A stretch of 25,934 nt of DNA from JACRDV01 sp024860865 [NCBI: Methanobacteriota archaeon] (GCA_024860865.1 JACRDV010000030.1:1-25934), one strand, 5' to 3'. Counted from the first letter of the stretch, positions 15,540-24,449 are shown. Translations and numbers: made by a program. The notes: generated by a model from the letters alone, not told the origin.

Positions 15540-16187
15540 TTGTGTTTTTTTCATTCCAGTTAATTTTTTTATTGGAGACCAAGATAATCTAACAAAATCT
15601 GGAAAACCATTTCCATTTCTAACTAATGATCTCAAATAGATGCGGGTTGTTGGGTCAGAAGGATATCCGGAGCCGATATCTCCATAAGTTTCTTTTAATT
15701 TTTCAATTTCATTATCTCTTGTAACTTTTGCAAGAATAGAAGCTGCAGATACAACTGGATAGCGAACATCTGCCGTATGTTCTGAAACTAGTTTTATTGC
15801 TAATTTTGTACTTTCATGTAGATACTTATAAATTGATTCCGCAAAATGAACACAAGAGTTGTCAGCAGCATCAACTATTACTTTTTGCGGCCGAAGCTCA
15901 TTAATCGCTTCAGCCATTTTCATCGCTTCAATTTCAGTAATAGTAAGATTTTCTTCAATGCGCAATTTGTCGAGTTCGCGAGCTGATACTTTAATTATAA
16001 GAGAAGTTTCAGCAGTTTCTTGAATTAGAGGGAAGAGCTTCAATCGACGAGCAGCGCTAATGCGTTTTGAATCTCGGACGCGCAATTCTCTTAATTTTTG
16101 TTCTCCACTTTCATCAACGACTACTGCACCAATTACTAGCGGGCCAAGAATAGGACCACGGCCAGCCTCATCTAAGCCTCCAATCAA
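15519..16187 (-). CDS. rnhB: Ribonuclease HII
   Basis: RNase HII cuts the RNA strand of RNA-DNA hybrids and single ribonucleotides left in DNA. The 222-residue protein has GLDEAGRGPILGP (4-16, Asp6 and Glu7), DSKRIS (39-44), VIVDAAD (103-109, Asp106) and HTADVRYPVVSAASILAK (137-154, Asp140). These supply the acidic active site, and GSGYPSDP (172-179) follows. The start is TTG at 16187, directly before the conserved GG-DEAGRG motif; upstream ATGs are out of frame. AGTATTTAAAA on the minus strand (16236-16246) is a well-placed TATA box. The gene is convergent with scpB and overlaps it by 21 bases. Confidence 0.95.
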   Translation of the reverse strand: MIGGLDEAGRGPILGPLVIGAVVVDESGEQKLRELRVRDSKRISAARRLKLFPLIQETAETSLIIKVSARELDKLRIEENLTITEIEAMKMAEAINELRPQKVIVDAADNSCVHFAESIYKYLHESTKLAIKLVSEHTADVRYPVVSAASILAKVTRDNEIEKLKETYGDIGSGYPSDPTTRIYLRSLVRNGNGFPDFVRLSWSPIKKLTGMKKTQLLLDHF

Positions 16188-16579
16188 TTATTTCTAACCC
16201 TCTGGATTTAACCATGTTTTTATTAAAAAATTAGCTTTTAAATACTTATTTAAACGATTTTATGGCAATTCGAGACTCTAAATTTGAAAACTATTATTTT
16301 TAACAAATCTAACAAAAAAAGAGGCTTTTATGGGTTAGTTTGACTGGCGTGAATTAGACTTTCAATTTCGCCTATACTTCCAATTAATTCAAAACACACA
16401 ACGAATCATCCCATTTAGATTAAGTTATTGTAAAAGCCACTGTTTCGTGTTAAACTATTCCAAGCGTTTGTGGCTGATATCTGAGCCGCTTCAATATTTT
16501 TCGAAATATAGGTAAAGGTTGGTTTAAGTCTCAATAGAAAGATTGAAAAATAAATTAGCTGTAATTATGCTTGATTTAA
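16188..16579. promoter_or_regulatory. Divergent intergenic region (rnhB / cell-wall-binding gene)
   Basis: This 392-base gap has no credible ORF. On the rnhB side AGTATTTAAAA (minus strand, 16236-16246) fits a TATA box giving a leader of about 27 bases. On the other side AAAAATAAATT (16546-16556) is centred 29 bases before the ATG at 16580, as for a leaderless mRNA. Between them, GGCTTTTA (16323-16330) is repeated inverted as TAAAAGCC (16431-16438). It encloses a weaker hairpin, GGCG/CGCC with AATT/AATT, so a short structured RNA is possible but poorly supported. Confidence 0.4.
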
Positions 16580-17743
16580 ATGGTTCTTAAAAAAATGTTT
16601 TTAATTAGCTTAGCACTTATATTTTCGTTTTCTTTAGCATATAACCTAGTTTCAGCTCAAGATCGCATTACAGTCATAACATTGCTTGGAGGCATTCCAT
16701 TAGATTACACAAAAGCTGAGCATAAATTCTTATCGAATCCTATTGTTAATGAAAAAGAGCTGAACTCCCTTCAAGCTCAAGGTTTATCAAAAGATCATTC
16801 TACAAGAATAATTACTGGCAGATATTTTGGCGGATATGATTGCGCAGGTTATTCTGAAGAGGTGTTTTTAGTTAGAGTGGATCTAGGGGTTGATGCCGCA
16901 ACAATTATCCCCGTAGCTGCTCAAAGAAATATCCCTATTATAATGACCGATTCAACATTTTTACCCAGCGGAACAATTGAGTATCTAACAGATTTGAGAA
17001 CTAAAAAAATTACAATAATCGGAGGAACGATTGCAGTTAATGAAAGTATTAAAAGTGCACTAGAAAATAACAAGTTAATCGTAAATAGAGTTTGGGGCAA
17101 GACAAGGTATGAAACTTCTTTAGATGCCGCAAGGCGATATTATCCTAGCACATCTTATGCCGTACTTGTTAACGGCGAAAATGAAACAGAGGCTTTGCTA
17201 GCAGCTCCATTTGCAAAACTTAAGAGTGCCCCACTAATATTAGTAAAGCCTTATGGAATACCAGAGTCAGTTAAACAATCATTAAAAGATCTTCAGGTGA
17301 AAAGAGTCTATGTAATTGGAACTGTTTCGCCCATAGCTACAAATGAATTGAAGCAAATGAATATCGAAGTGCTAGAAAAAATAAGTGCAAGCGATTTAGT
17401 TTCGCTATCTGTTGAAATTAGCAAACGAATTGAAAATGAAGTGGTTATTAACAAATTTAAGGATATAGGTTATAATTGGAGCAATTTAGGGACGCCAATT
17501 TATGCTGCTTATTTCTTAAACCTAAAAACTCGAGTAGTAGTTTTACCTAGTGATATGGTGGAATCATATACTCTTTTTGGGTTTGCTGCGAATAAGAACG
17601 GATCTGTCCTTTTAACTCCAAGAAATAAAGTATCGGATCAAGTTGCTTCTTGGCTTCAGGAACGTAAGTTCAGAGAATTAGCTCTAAGCATGTATTTCTC
17701 AAATCAAGTTTTAGTAGACATTCAGTCAAAGTCAGTAAAATAA
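16580..17743 (+). CDS. Secreted protein with cell-wall-binding repeat 2 modules
   Basis: A 387-residue exported protein. The signal peptide is 1-26 (MVLKKMFLIS onward, ending near SAQ). The body is built of about three tandem units of the cell-wall-binding repeat 2 type. Unit one spans about 76-162 (ending KKITIIGGTIAVNESIKSAL) and unit two about 168-262. In unit two, VWGKTRYETSLDAA, LLAAPFAKLKSAPLILV and KRVYVIGTVSPIATN follow the family pattern. A more divergent unit lies at 300-387. In bacteria these modules bind anionic wall polymers; in archaea they are found in surface proteins and the ligand is not known. No C-terminal anchor is visible. The start is ATG at 16580, with a likely leaderless promoter; the ATG at 16595 is an alternative. 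The next gene, for archaetidylserine decarboxylase, starts 18 bases on. Confidence 0.82.
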   Translation: MVLKKMFLISLALIFSFSLAYNLVSAQDRITVITLLGGIPLDYTKAEHKFLSNPIVNEKELNSLQAQGLSKDHSTRIITGRYFGGYDCAGYSEEVFLVRVDLGVDAATIIPVAAQRNIPIIMTDSTFLPSGTIEYLTDLRTKKITIIGGTIAVNESIKSALENNKLIVNRVWGKTRYETSLDAARRYYPSTSYAVLVNGENETEALLAAPFAKLKSAPLILVKPYGIPESVKQSLKDLQVKRVYVIGTVSPIATNELKQMNIEVLEKISASDLVSLSVEISKRIENEVVINKFKDIGYNWSNLGTPIYAAYFLNLKTRVVVLPSDMVESYTLFGFAANKNGSVLLTPRNKVSDQVASWLQERKFRELALSMYFSNQVLVDIQSKSVK

Positions 17744-17761
17744 TCGCTTTAAGGTATTTTT

Positions 17762-18430
17762 TTGGGATTTTTTACGATTGCAAAGGGCATGAAAGGATGG
17801 GTTATCTGTAGCATTATACTTGCCCTTGCTACCCTTTACTTCTATACTAGATTGGGCTATCTCTTTAGTTTAATTGCTATTTTTTTATTATTTTTTTCAC
17901 GTGACCCAGAGAGAAAACCACCTGTTGAAAAAGGGATAGTTGTTGCTCCAGCTGATGGGAGATTTTTAAACGGAAGAGTTTTCTCGGTTGAAAAAGTTAC
18001 AAAAAACGAATTTGATTTTATTGAGAGCGAAGGAATCAGAATTAGTATTTGTATGAGTTTATTTGATGTTCATGTTCAAAGAGTTCCAGTTTCAGGGAAA
18101 GTTCTTAAAATCGAGAGAGTTTCTGGAAAGCATCAAGCAATAATTGAAAGAGGATCAGGTTCCCAAAACGAAAGAGTGTTAACACTTATTGAAACAAAAT
18201 ATGGATTTAAGATTGGCGTAGCTCAAATTGCTGGAATCTTAGCTCGCAGGATTATCACATATATTAAAGAAGGAGAAGAAGTCAAGATTGGCGATCGTTT
18301 GGGAATGATTAAATTTGGCTCTAGAGTCGATGTTATTTTACCAGTCAGGGAAGGTCTTCAAATCTTAATTAGAGAAAATGATAGCGCTATAGCTGGAGAA
18401 ACAGTGGTTGCTCGCTATAGAACTAATTAG
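17762..18430 (+). CDS. asd: Archaetidylserine decarboxylase proenzyme (PSD family, short type)
   Basis: The enzyme turns archaetidylserine into archaetidylethanolamine in the membrane and uses a pyruvoyl group made by self-cleavage. The 222-residue protein has two N-terminal membrane segments (about 12-26 and 32-46). Then come VAPADGR (61-67), SLFDVHVQRVPVSG (99-112) and IKFGSRVDVILP (183-194). Cleavage would fall between Gly186 and Ser187. Asp65 and His104 are the other likely catalytic residues. The start is TTG at 17762, with AAGGT about six bases upstream; the ATG at 17789 would lose part of the first helix. The synthase gene lies 48 bases downstream. Databases often use psd for the same family; the symbol asd here does not mean aspartate-semialdehyde dehydrogenase. 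Confidence 0.88.
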   Translation: MGFFTIAKGMKGWVICSIILALATLYFYTRLGYLFSLIAIFLLFFSRDPERKPPVEKGIVVAPADGRFLNGRVFSVEKVTKNEFDFIESEGIRISICMSLFDVHVQRVPVSGKVLKIERVSGKHQAIIERGSGSQNERVLTLIETKYGFKIGVAQIAGILARRIITYIKEGEEVKIGDRLGMIKFGSRVDVILPVREGLQILIRENDSAIAGETVVARYRTN

Positions 18431-18478
18431 CAAAGAATAAAATATAGCTTTTATACAACTGCTCCGGAGCTGACTTAC

Positions 18479-19177
18479 TTGGAAAAGATGAGAGAACTAA
18501 TAAGGTCCCCAGATCTATTTTCAATAACTAATGCTCTCTTCGGTTCTCTAGCTATATTTGCGGCTTTGGTTAGAGATTTAAGTTTAAGCGCGCGTTTGAT
18601 AATTCTCGCTGCATTTGCAGATGGGATGGATGGGCTAGTTGCAAGGAAAAAAGGAGCTTCTGAATTCGGAAAGAATCTAGATTCACTTGCTGATACTATT
18701 TCATTTGGAGTTTGTCCAGCAATTTTGGTTTTTCAGACAAATACAATTTTTCCAGAAGTTGTAAGCGGATTGTCTGCATCTCTTATTGTGATTTGTGGAA
18801 TTTTAAGACTTGCTAGATTCAATATTTTAAGTGAGGAAATTTCAATGAAAATGTTCGTTGGATTACCGATCCCTGCTGCCGCAATGTTTATTATCTCTCT
18901 TTTTTTAGCACTTCCAGCTGAATGGACTGGTAAGATAATAGCCTTAGTTGCACTAACTCTAGCTCTGCTTATGGTTAGCTCTATTAAATATCCGAAGTAT
19001 ACTGGTAAGAAACTCAGACCACTTCTTATCATGATTGGTTTAATTGCGATAGTAGTAGTAACAAAACCAAATATTTTTATGGGGATTTTTACTAAATTGT
19101 TTCTGGTTGGGGCATTTTGTTACGTGGTTTTCAGTCCCATAATTTTCAGAGGAGGAAAAAATGATAATGAAAGCTGA
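18479..19177 (+). CDS. pssA: Archaetidylserine synthase (CDP-alcohol phosphatidyltransferase)
   Basis: This membrane enzyme joins serine to CDP-archaeol, giving archaetidylserine for the decarboxylase encoded just upstream. The 232-residue protein has the CDP-alcohol transferase motif: DGLVAR (51-56), Gly64, Asp68 and Asp72 in DGxxARx7GxxxDxxxD order. About six or more hydrophobic segments follow. The start is TTG at 18479, with GGAG about ten bases before it; the ATG at 18488 is further from that site. AT-rich TATA-like sequence (AAAATATAGC, CTTTTATAC, 18439-18456) suggests it may also have its own promoter. Its 3' end overlaps the next gene by 17 bases. Serine specificity is inferred from the family and the neighbouring decarboxylase. 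Confidence 0.9.
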   Translation: MEKMRELIRSPDLFSITNALFGSLAIFAALVRDLSLSARLIILAAFADGMDGLVARKKGASEFGKNLDSLADTISFGVCPAILVFQTNTIFPEVVSGLSASLIVICGILRLARFNILSEEISMKMFVGLPIPAAAMFIISLFLALPAEWTGKIIALVALTLALLMVSSIKYPKYTGKKLRPLLIMIGLIAIVVVTKPNIFMGIFTKLFLVGAFCYVVFSPIIFRGGKNDNES

Positions 19178-20291
19178 TTTGCCTTCAGGTCCTTCTATAC
19201 CTGGATTGAAAGAACGCGTTGAAGAAATGAGAGAAAAAGTTACAGAGCGCCCTCCGCCAAAGAGAAGACTGCCTATTGTGGTCGGCATACTTGTAATTGT
19301 GCTAGTAATAGCGGGTGCAGGGTTTATCGCCTCTTACTTTCTTTACTATAAGCCCATACTGGTTGAAACAAAACAGTTCGACCTTGAAAAAGCAAAGAAA
19401 ATAGAGCTAATAAATAATGTTTTTACAGGACCTTTAGCTGATGCTGCTGAAAAACAAGAATTGATCAAAGATGTAAAAGTCGCAACAACCTCTTCAGATT
19501 TAGCTGCTGTTGAAGCTAAACTTAAAACATATGGCCTTAAAGCCTGGAAAGATCAGAGAACAAAAGATGTCTTAGAAAATCTCGATGGCAGAGTTATGAT
19601 TGAGGTCCAACAGCAAGTTGGAAGTTATACAAAAGATGAGGCTTTAGCGTATATACAATCATTTACAACGATTACCCCACTTACAGAAATGAAAATTGGA
19701 AAGCCTGATTTAGTTTCTGTGCCAATTGTGCTTGGAAGATTAAATGCATCTGCAGGAGTGCTCCATACAGGCGATATAGTCGATATTTTTGTTTCAAATA
19801 AAGATGGTGTTAAACTTCTTACAACGGGAGCGCGCATCGTTGCAATCTTTAGAGACAAATCAAGTGGAGAAATAACTCTAACCGAAAGCGAGAAAAAACT
19901 TCAAAGCGGCGGAGGAGTTGAAGGGAAAGGTACAGTTGAGACATTAGTTATTGGAGCGGCCACAGCAACTTTGACTGGGAGCTTCACAGGTTCAAGTGGT
20001 GTGAGAGTAGGGGAATATGAGTCGAAGTATACAACAAGCGTTGAAGAAGTGTTAAAAGCAGCTGCTGCCGATAAAATCAGCAGAGCTTATGTTAAAAGTG
20101 TTTTGGGTGAATATGGCTGGACATTGGGAACGCTAGAGAGAATTGCGCACATTGCAGAGTTCAATTCTAAATACATGATTTTAATTGAAGTCCCAAGAGG
20201 GCAGGCTGGAAATGTATTAGCTAACATGAATTCATTAGTTTTAACAATTCCTACCGCACGAGCTCCTGCTTGGGTGAGTTCGGTGGAATAG
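19161..20291 (+). CDS. Membrane-anchored CpaB/SAF-like protein (DUF515-like)
   Basis: A 376-residue protein. Residues 1-36 are charged and Pro-rich (RPPPKRR) and probably cytoplasmic. One membrane span follows (38-62). An external domain begins with helical segments (about 75-155). A beta region then contains VSVPIVLGRLNASAGVLHTG and DIVDIFV, which resembles the CpaB/RcpC (SAF) domain of pilus assembly proteins. I take it as close to archaeal DUF515, from memory and not from a search. The ATG at 19161 is preceded by GGAGG at five bases, and the start lies inside the end of the synthase gene. The next gene begins directly at its stop, so the two are probably made together. The function is unknown; a surface-structure role is inferred. 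Confidence 0.62.
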   Translation: MIMKADLPSGPSIPGLKERVEEMREKVTERPPPKRRLPIVVGILVIVLVIAGAGFIASYFLYYKPILVETKQFDLEKAKKIELINNVFTGPLADAAEKQELIKDVKVATTSSDLAAVEAKLKTYGLKAWKDQRTKDVLENLDGRVMIEVQQQVGSYTKDEALAYIQSFTTITPLTEMKIGKPDLVSVPIVLGRLNASAGVLHTGDIVDIFVSNKDGVKLLTTGARIVAIFRDKSSGEITLTESEKKLQSGGGVEGKGTVETLVIGAATATLTGSFTGSSGVRVGEYESKYTTSVEEVLKAAAADKISRAYVKSVLGEYGWTLGTLERIAHIAEFNSKYMILIEVPRGQAGNVLANMNSLVLTIPTARAPAWVSSVE

Positions 20292-21362
20292 ATGCATCTA
20301 AAGTCTAAAGCTAGAGTTACTTTTTTAGTTCTTTTATTGACTATATTATTAATTCCATTAGTGGTTATCGCTGCAATCCGTCCATTTGATATAAATGAGA
20401 CTCTAAACCTTGGACCACCTTCCGTCCTTGTTTACCTTACAAAAATTGACACAATAATAACTGTTCGGAACCTTGCAGATGAACCAAGATTTTTAGCTGC
20501 TGATGATTTCCAGATGGTATTGGTGTCTTTGCCGTTACCCCGTTTTAATTCTATATCTGATTACAGTAAACAAAGTCCTGGCACTTTGAAGTGGAAAATT
20601 AACAAAACTGTTGATATGGTAGTTTATAACGGATACCATGGCTGGTGGATCCAACCTAACCTAGAGAAAGTGATACGCGTGGAATTCGTCACAGTAGGGG
20701 GAGATGCTTTATCTCAAATGACTTTTGATGCCGCAATAAAAACAGCTTTTCCCTTTCATACCGTTCCACCATTGGTGTCGTCAAGTTACCGATTAATTGA
20801 CCCAAATAATGTAGAGTTAAAGAACCCATCGCTAAGGGTAACTGAATATAAGCAGAACATTACTTTTACTGTTTACAATCCTCCTCTTGGATTTGTTTGG
20901 GGCTGGCTTCCACGACCTGCAAACATCTCTAACTGGACAGAGGAGCAAGGGTATATTCCAGTCGGTTTTAATGTGACAGCAATTGTATGTGTGCCAATAG
21001 TTGTTAAGGGCGGTAAAATGACCAGTGCAACTCCTGCCCCAACTTTTGAATACATCGAATGGTACTATAATACATCAAAATTTGAGAATCCAATGATCAT
21101 GCCATGGTCAGCGTGGATTACTACTTTGACACCGTTACCTTTCACGAGCACGCACTTAAGCCAGACTGGTTGGACGTATATGTGGTATTATCATAAATAC
21201 GATACACAAAAGTTTCCAGTTTGGGAGCTAAAATTAGCTTTAGGCGAAAGCGTTAAAATTAACTACTTTTATCATTGGACGCGAATCGGGAAAGTTACTG
21301 GAATTCCAATTGAAGAAAAAGAAACACTTTCAACAGTTTCGGATTGGCTCAGTTATAGTTAA
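20292..21362 (+). CDS. Exported membrane-anchored protein, unknown
   Basis: I do not recognise this 356-residue protein. It has one N-terminal hydrophobic segment (10-29) that may act as signal or anchor, followed by an external Trp/Tyr/Pro-rich beta domain. Several N-glycosylation sequons are present (NET, NKT, NIT, NVT). There is no second span at the C terminus. Its ATG directly follows the stop of the CpaB/SAF-like gene, which argues for translational coupling and a shared complex (inference). The likely mature part begins near IRPFDINETL. Base use does not differ visibly from the neighbours. A binding partner of the CpaB-like protein or a surface subunit are the simplest guesses. Confidence 0.6.
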   Translation: MHLKSKARVTFLVLLLTILLIPLVVIAAIRPFDINETLNLGPPSVLVYLTKIDTIITVRNLADEPRFLAADDFQMVLVSLPLPRFNSISDYSKQSPGTLKWKINKTVDMVVYNGYHGWWIQPNLEKVIRVEFVTVGGDALSQMTFDAAIKTAFPFHTVPPLVSSSYRLIDPNNVELKNPSLRVTEYKQNITFTVYNPPLGFVWGWLPRPANISNWTEEQGYIPVGFNVTAIVCVPIVVKGGKMTSATPAPTFEYIEWYYNTSKFENPMIMPWSAWITTLTPLPFTSTHLSQTGWTYMWYYHKYDTQKFPVWELKLALGESVKINYFYHWTRIGKVTGIPIEEKETLSTVSDWLSYS

Positions 21363-21404
21363 TATTTCGAAAATCAAATATAACTTATAAACGACTTTTG
21401 TTAC

Positions 21405-22142
21405 ATGATTATTGATTCGCATACTCATATTCTTCCTCCAGAAATTGCAAAAAATCCGCCTAAAAATTTGCCATCTTTTTGGAAAAAGTTTGCTCCAATT
21501 TGTACGGCTGATAATTTAATTGAAATGTTTAGAAAAGCAAATATTGACGGTGGAATTGTTCTTCCAGCTGGTGCAGCAATTCTAAGTTGGAGTATAGAAA
21601 AAGTTAATGACTTCATTGCAAACTCGGCTAAGGAACATAAAAATTTAATCGGGTTTGGTTGGGTAAATCCAAACTTGGAAACAGCGACTTTTGAAATGGA
21701 GAGATGTGTAAAGGAGTTAAAATTAAAAGGATTTGGAGAATTTCACCCAGTAGCCCAAAATTTCAAATTGAACTCTTGTAAATCAATTATTGAAAAAGCA
21801 ATTGAGCTTGATGTGCCGATAATATTTCACTTTGACGAGAGAACTAATTTTATTGAATTTTTAAATTTAGTTAGAACTTATCAAAATGCTAAAATAATTT
21901 GTGCACATCTCGGGGCTGGTTTATTTGAAAAAACAGATCTAAGTTTTTATTACGATACATCTTTTGGCAAAAATTTAGAGTTGGCGCTTAAGCGAGTAGG
22001 GACCGATAGGATCTTGTTTGGAACTGATTTTCCATTTGCTAAAAATCCAAAGTTAGAGCTTGAAAAAATATTACGTTTAGAGGTTCCAGATGAGGAGAAA
22101 AAAGAGATTCTGGGTGGAAATGTTTTAAAACTAGTAAAATAG
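21405..22142 (+). CDS. Amidohydrolase-2 family metal-dependent hydrolase
   Basis: A 245-residue TIM-barrel hydrolase. The metal ligands are visible: His6 and His8 in DSHTHILPP, His142 in IIFHFDER, His168 in ICAHLGAG and Asp208 in LFGTDFPF. This set fits the amidohydrolase-2 (ACMSD-like decarboxylase/hydrolase) group. The substrate cannot be told from sequence. The protein is cytosolic and at the short end of the family. TATA-like AATATAAC lies about 25 bases before the ATG and suggests a leaderless transcript separate from the upstream exported proteins. The VTT membrane protein gene begins 22 bases downstream and is probably co-transcribed. Confidence 0.82.
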   Translation: MIIDSHTHILPPEIAKNPPKNLPSFWKKFAPICTADNLIEMFRKANIDGGIVLPAGAAILSWSIEKVNDFIANSAKEHKNLIGFGWVNPNLETATFEMERCVKELKLKGFGEFHPVAQNFKLNSCKSIIEKAIELDVPIIFHFDERTNFIEFLNLVRTYQNAKIICAHLGAGLFEKTDLSFYYDTSFGKNLELALKRVGTDRILFGTDFPFAKNPKLELEKILRLEVPDEEKKEILGGNVLKLVK

Positions 22143-22164
22143 ATGACTTGGAAGCGGTGTTTAG

Positions 22165-22845
22165 ATGCGAAAAAAACTTCGACTAATTTTATTAATAACA
22201 GTTTTGGCTGCACTCTTAGTTTTGATTGGATTGCTTGGAAGTGAATTTCTCATGGCTTATAAAACAGGCCTTATTAAGGCAAGAACTTGGTCGGCTCTAT
22301 TTTTGATAGTTGTGGTTATAACAGGAATAGAAACAATTCCCTTTGGTCCTGAAGTTATTAGCATATCTGCAGCTGCCTTAGGATTCAATTTTGTGGGGAT
22401 AGCATTTATTGGTGGATTTGGGAGCGTTGTAGGTTCTCTTATCGATTATTTCTTAGGCTTTTACTTTGGTAAACGAATATTAGAAGCTTTTTTTACCGAT
22501 AAATTAATTCAATATGGAATGAGTCGGTTTAAATACTACGGAATTTGGGCGCTTATTGGATGCAGGTTAATTCCATTCATACCAGCAAAGCCATTTTTCT
22601 TTTTAGGTGGTACTTTGCGCATGCCCTTAACAGTTTTTTCAGTTGCGATATTTGTAAGTTCATGGATTAGATACGCCATGGGTGCTTATGCAGGCTCATA
22701 TGTAATAGAGTTTGCGAGAGATTTTAGTCGCTTCGCACAAGAGCACTTCATTATAGCATCGCTCTTATCAGTTATTATTGTTTTAGCTGTTCTTTACATT
22801 GTTGTAAAATGGTGGATGAGATATCGACACTTGTTCCAAGAATAG
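22165..22845 (+). CDS. VTT/DedA-family (SNARE-associated) membrane protein
   Basis: A 226-residue integral membrane protein. Hydrophobic segments lie at about 7-29, 40-60, 65-95, 155-175 and 195-215. The central part has the VTT pattern: a re-entrant region GGFGSVVGSLIDYFLGFYFG, then GCRLIPFIPAKPFFFLGGTL with the conserved Arg-x-Ile-Pro. In bacteria and eukaryotes this family is tied to lipid flipping; archaeal members are not characterised. The ATG at 22165 has GGTG five bases upstream. Its position after lipid headgroup genes, and a little before a PAP2 phosphatase, suits a lipid carrier role, as inference only. Confidence 0.8.
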   Translation: MRKKLRLILLITVLAALLVLIGLLGSEFLMAYKTGLIKARTWSALFLIVVVITGIETIPFGPEVISISAAALGFNFVGIAFIGGFGSVVGSLIDYFLGFYFGKRILEAFFTDKLIQYGMSRFKYYGIWALIGCRLIPFIPAKPFFFLGGTLRMPLTVFSVAIFVSSWIRYAMGAYAGSYVIEFARDFSRFAQEHFIIASLLSVIIVLAVLYIVVKWWMRYRHLFQE

Positions 22846-22853
22846 TTATTTAA

Positions 22854-23237
22854 TCAGTTGCCTTTTTCTTTAAAATTCATTCTAGTTGTTTTTTGGCTGG
22901 CTAACCAAATTCGATAATCAATATATGCTCCTTTTCCAACGCCCGGGCATTTTGGATCCGAAACTAGTTCAAAATTTTTACCACGAGTTACTAGTCTAAA
23001 AGGGTATCTTTTACATGTTATAGGCCTAGCGCTATAAATTTTACAATAAAAAATTCCATCTTGCATTTTTTCAAGAAAGAAGCATGCATTATTTAATCTT
23101 TTCATTCTAGGGTGAACAAACCCATCAACAAAATTCTTTCTTTTATAACCAAGCATTTCGATTCTATGGATGTCTTCTTTGGTTAATCGAACGGCTAGCT
23201 TGCAACATCTTCCACAATGAGTACACTCAAATAACAT
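22854..23237 (-). CDS. YkgJ-like CxxCxxCC zinc/iron-cluster protein
   Basis: A 127-residue protein with the YkgJ-type cysteine set: CTHCGRCC at 5-12, then Cys52 (ACFFL), Cys65 and Cys75 (YCKIYSARPITCKRYPF, 64-80) and Cys97 (KCPG). The family probably binds a metal cluster, and its function is unsettled. The start is ATG at 23237. AAATTTAAAATC on the minus strand (about 23263-23275) sits about 30 bases upstream as a likely TATA box. It is the only minus-strand gene in this part, facing the VTT gene with eight bases between stops. Confidence 0.85.
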   Translation of the reverse strand: MLFECTHCGRCCKLAVRLTKEDIHRIEMLGYKRKNFVDGFVHPRMKRLNNACFFLEKMQDGIFYCKIYSARPITCKRYPFRLVTRGKNFELVSDPKCPGVGKGAYIDYRIWLASQKTTRMNFKEKGN

Positions 23238-23320
23238 GGTATAATTATATAGGTGACTTAGAGATTTTAAATTTGACTAGACAAAATCATTTTGTTTGAC
23301 CTTTAGTCAGTTGTGGGAAT

Positions 23321-23902
23321 ATGTTTTCTGAATTTGATCAAAACCTCTTCTTAGCGATAAACCAAGGGCTGGCGAATTCATCAATAGACTCTGCTATTAT
23401 TGGAATCACTTATTTGGGGTCTAAAATAGCTTGGTTTCTGATTACAATGGCGATTTGGCTTGCTGGAAAAAGGCGGACAGCCATAATTTTGTTAAGTGGA
23501 TTAGCAATCGGAGCATTTGTTTCTGAATTTCTTAAATTCTTCTTCCCTCGACCACGGCCATTCGTTGATCTAAATGCTCGGGTTTTAGTTAATAGCTCTC
23601 TTTGGGAAGAATCAGTAGAAGAACCCCTCGCTAGTTTTCCAAGCGCACATGTTTTAGCTTCTTTCGTTGGGGTTAGGGTCTTAGGAAACAAATTCAATAA
23701 AAAATGGGGGGTAGGTTTCTACTTGTTAGGTTTCTTTGTGGCTTTCTCGCGGATTTATGTTGGGGTTCATTACCCAACTGATGTTATTGCAGGCGCAATT
23801 TTTGGACTTTTTATTGGGCAGTTGGTTTTGAAAATAGAACCATTAATTGAAAAGGCATGTAAAAAATTGAAGCTTGAAAAATTGTGCGAGGATAAAATTT
23901 GA
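23321..23902 (+). CDS. PAP2-family membrane phosphatase
   Basis: A 193-residue membrane phosphatase. All three signature motifs are present: K72-x6-RP (KFFFPRPRP), FPSAH (106-110) and SRIYVGVHYPTD (143-154, with Arg144 and His150). About five membrane spans are expected. The family removes phosphate from lipids or polyprenyl diphosphates on the outer face; recycling of the dolichol or polyprenyl carrier is one possible role here (inference). The start is ATG at 23321. Its last bases overlap the TTG start of the THEP1 gene. Confidence 0.88.
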   Translation: MFSEFDQNLFLAINQGLANSSIDSAIIGITYLGSKIAWFLITMAIWLAGKRRTAIILLSGLAIGAFVSEFLKFFFPRPRPFVDLNARVLVNSSLWEESVEEPLASFPSAHVLASFVGVRVLGNKFNKKWGVGFYLLGFFVAFSRIYVGVHYPTDVIAGAIFGLFIGQLVLKIEPLIEKACKKLKLEKLCEDKI

Positions 23903-24438
23903 AGAATATAGTCATAACTGGGCCACCAGGTATTGGAAAAACATCAATTTGTCAAAAAGTGATTGAAAGTTTGAAATCAAAGGATTTTAAGGTTGGCGGC
24001 ATGCTTTCTTCTGAAGTTCGAGAGAAAGGTTCTAGAGTTGGTTTTAAAATTCTTAATATTTCCACTAACCAAGAAGGTTGGTTAGCTCATATTAACCAGA
24101 AAGTTGGGCCTCAGGTATCAAAATATAGGGTTATTTTGGAGGATATTGAAAAGATTGGAACAAAAGCAATTGAAAAAGCTATTGAAGAAGCTGATGTTAT
24201 TCTTATCGACGAGCTCGGCCCAATGGAATTATACTGCGATTCATTTAAAGAAACTGCTCAACGAGCTTTTGACTCAAATAAGCCGGTATTGGCCACTATC
24301 CATTATAGATCAACACACCCATTTATAAAAAATATTAAAGAAAGAAAAGATGTGGAGTTAATTTTAATTGATTTGGAGAATAGAGAAAAATTGCCGGAGG
24401 AAATATTCAAAAAGTTGCTCAGAAATCTTAAAAAGTAA
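23899..24438 (+). CDS. THEP1-type nucleoside triphosphatase
   Basis: A 179-residue P-loop NTPase of the THEP1 (NTPase_1) family. Walker A is GPPGIGKTS at 8-16 and Walker B is VILIDELGPMEL at 100-111. LATIHYRS closes the core. Members hydrolyse several NTPs in vitro; the cellular role is unknown. The start is TTG at 23899, overlapping the PAP2 stop by four bases, with GAGG eight bases upstream, so translation is probably coupled. L35Ae follows 11 bases after the stop. Confidence 0.9.
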   Translation: MKNIVITGPPGIGKTSICQKVIESLKSKDFKVGGMLSSEVREKGSRVGFKILNISTNQEGWLAHINQKVGPQVSKYRVILEDIEKIGTKAIEKAIEEADVILIDELGPMELYCDSFKETAQRAFDSNKPVLATIHYRSTHPFIKNIKERKDVELILIDLENREKLPEEIFKKLLRNLKK

Positions 24439-24449
24439 CAGGTGATTAT

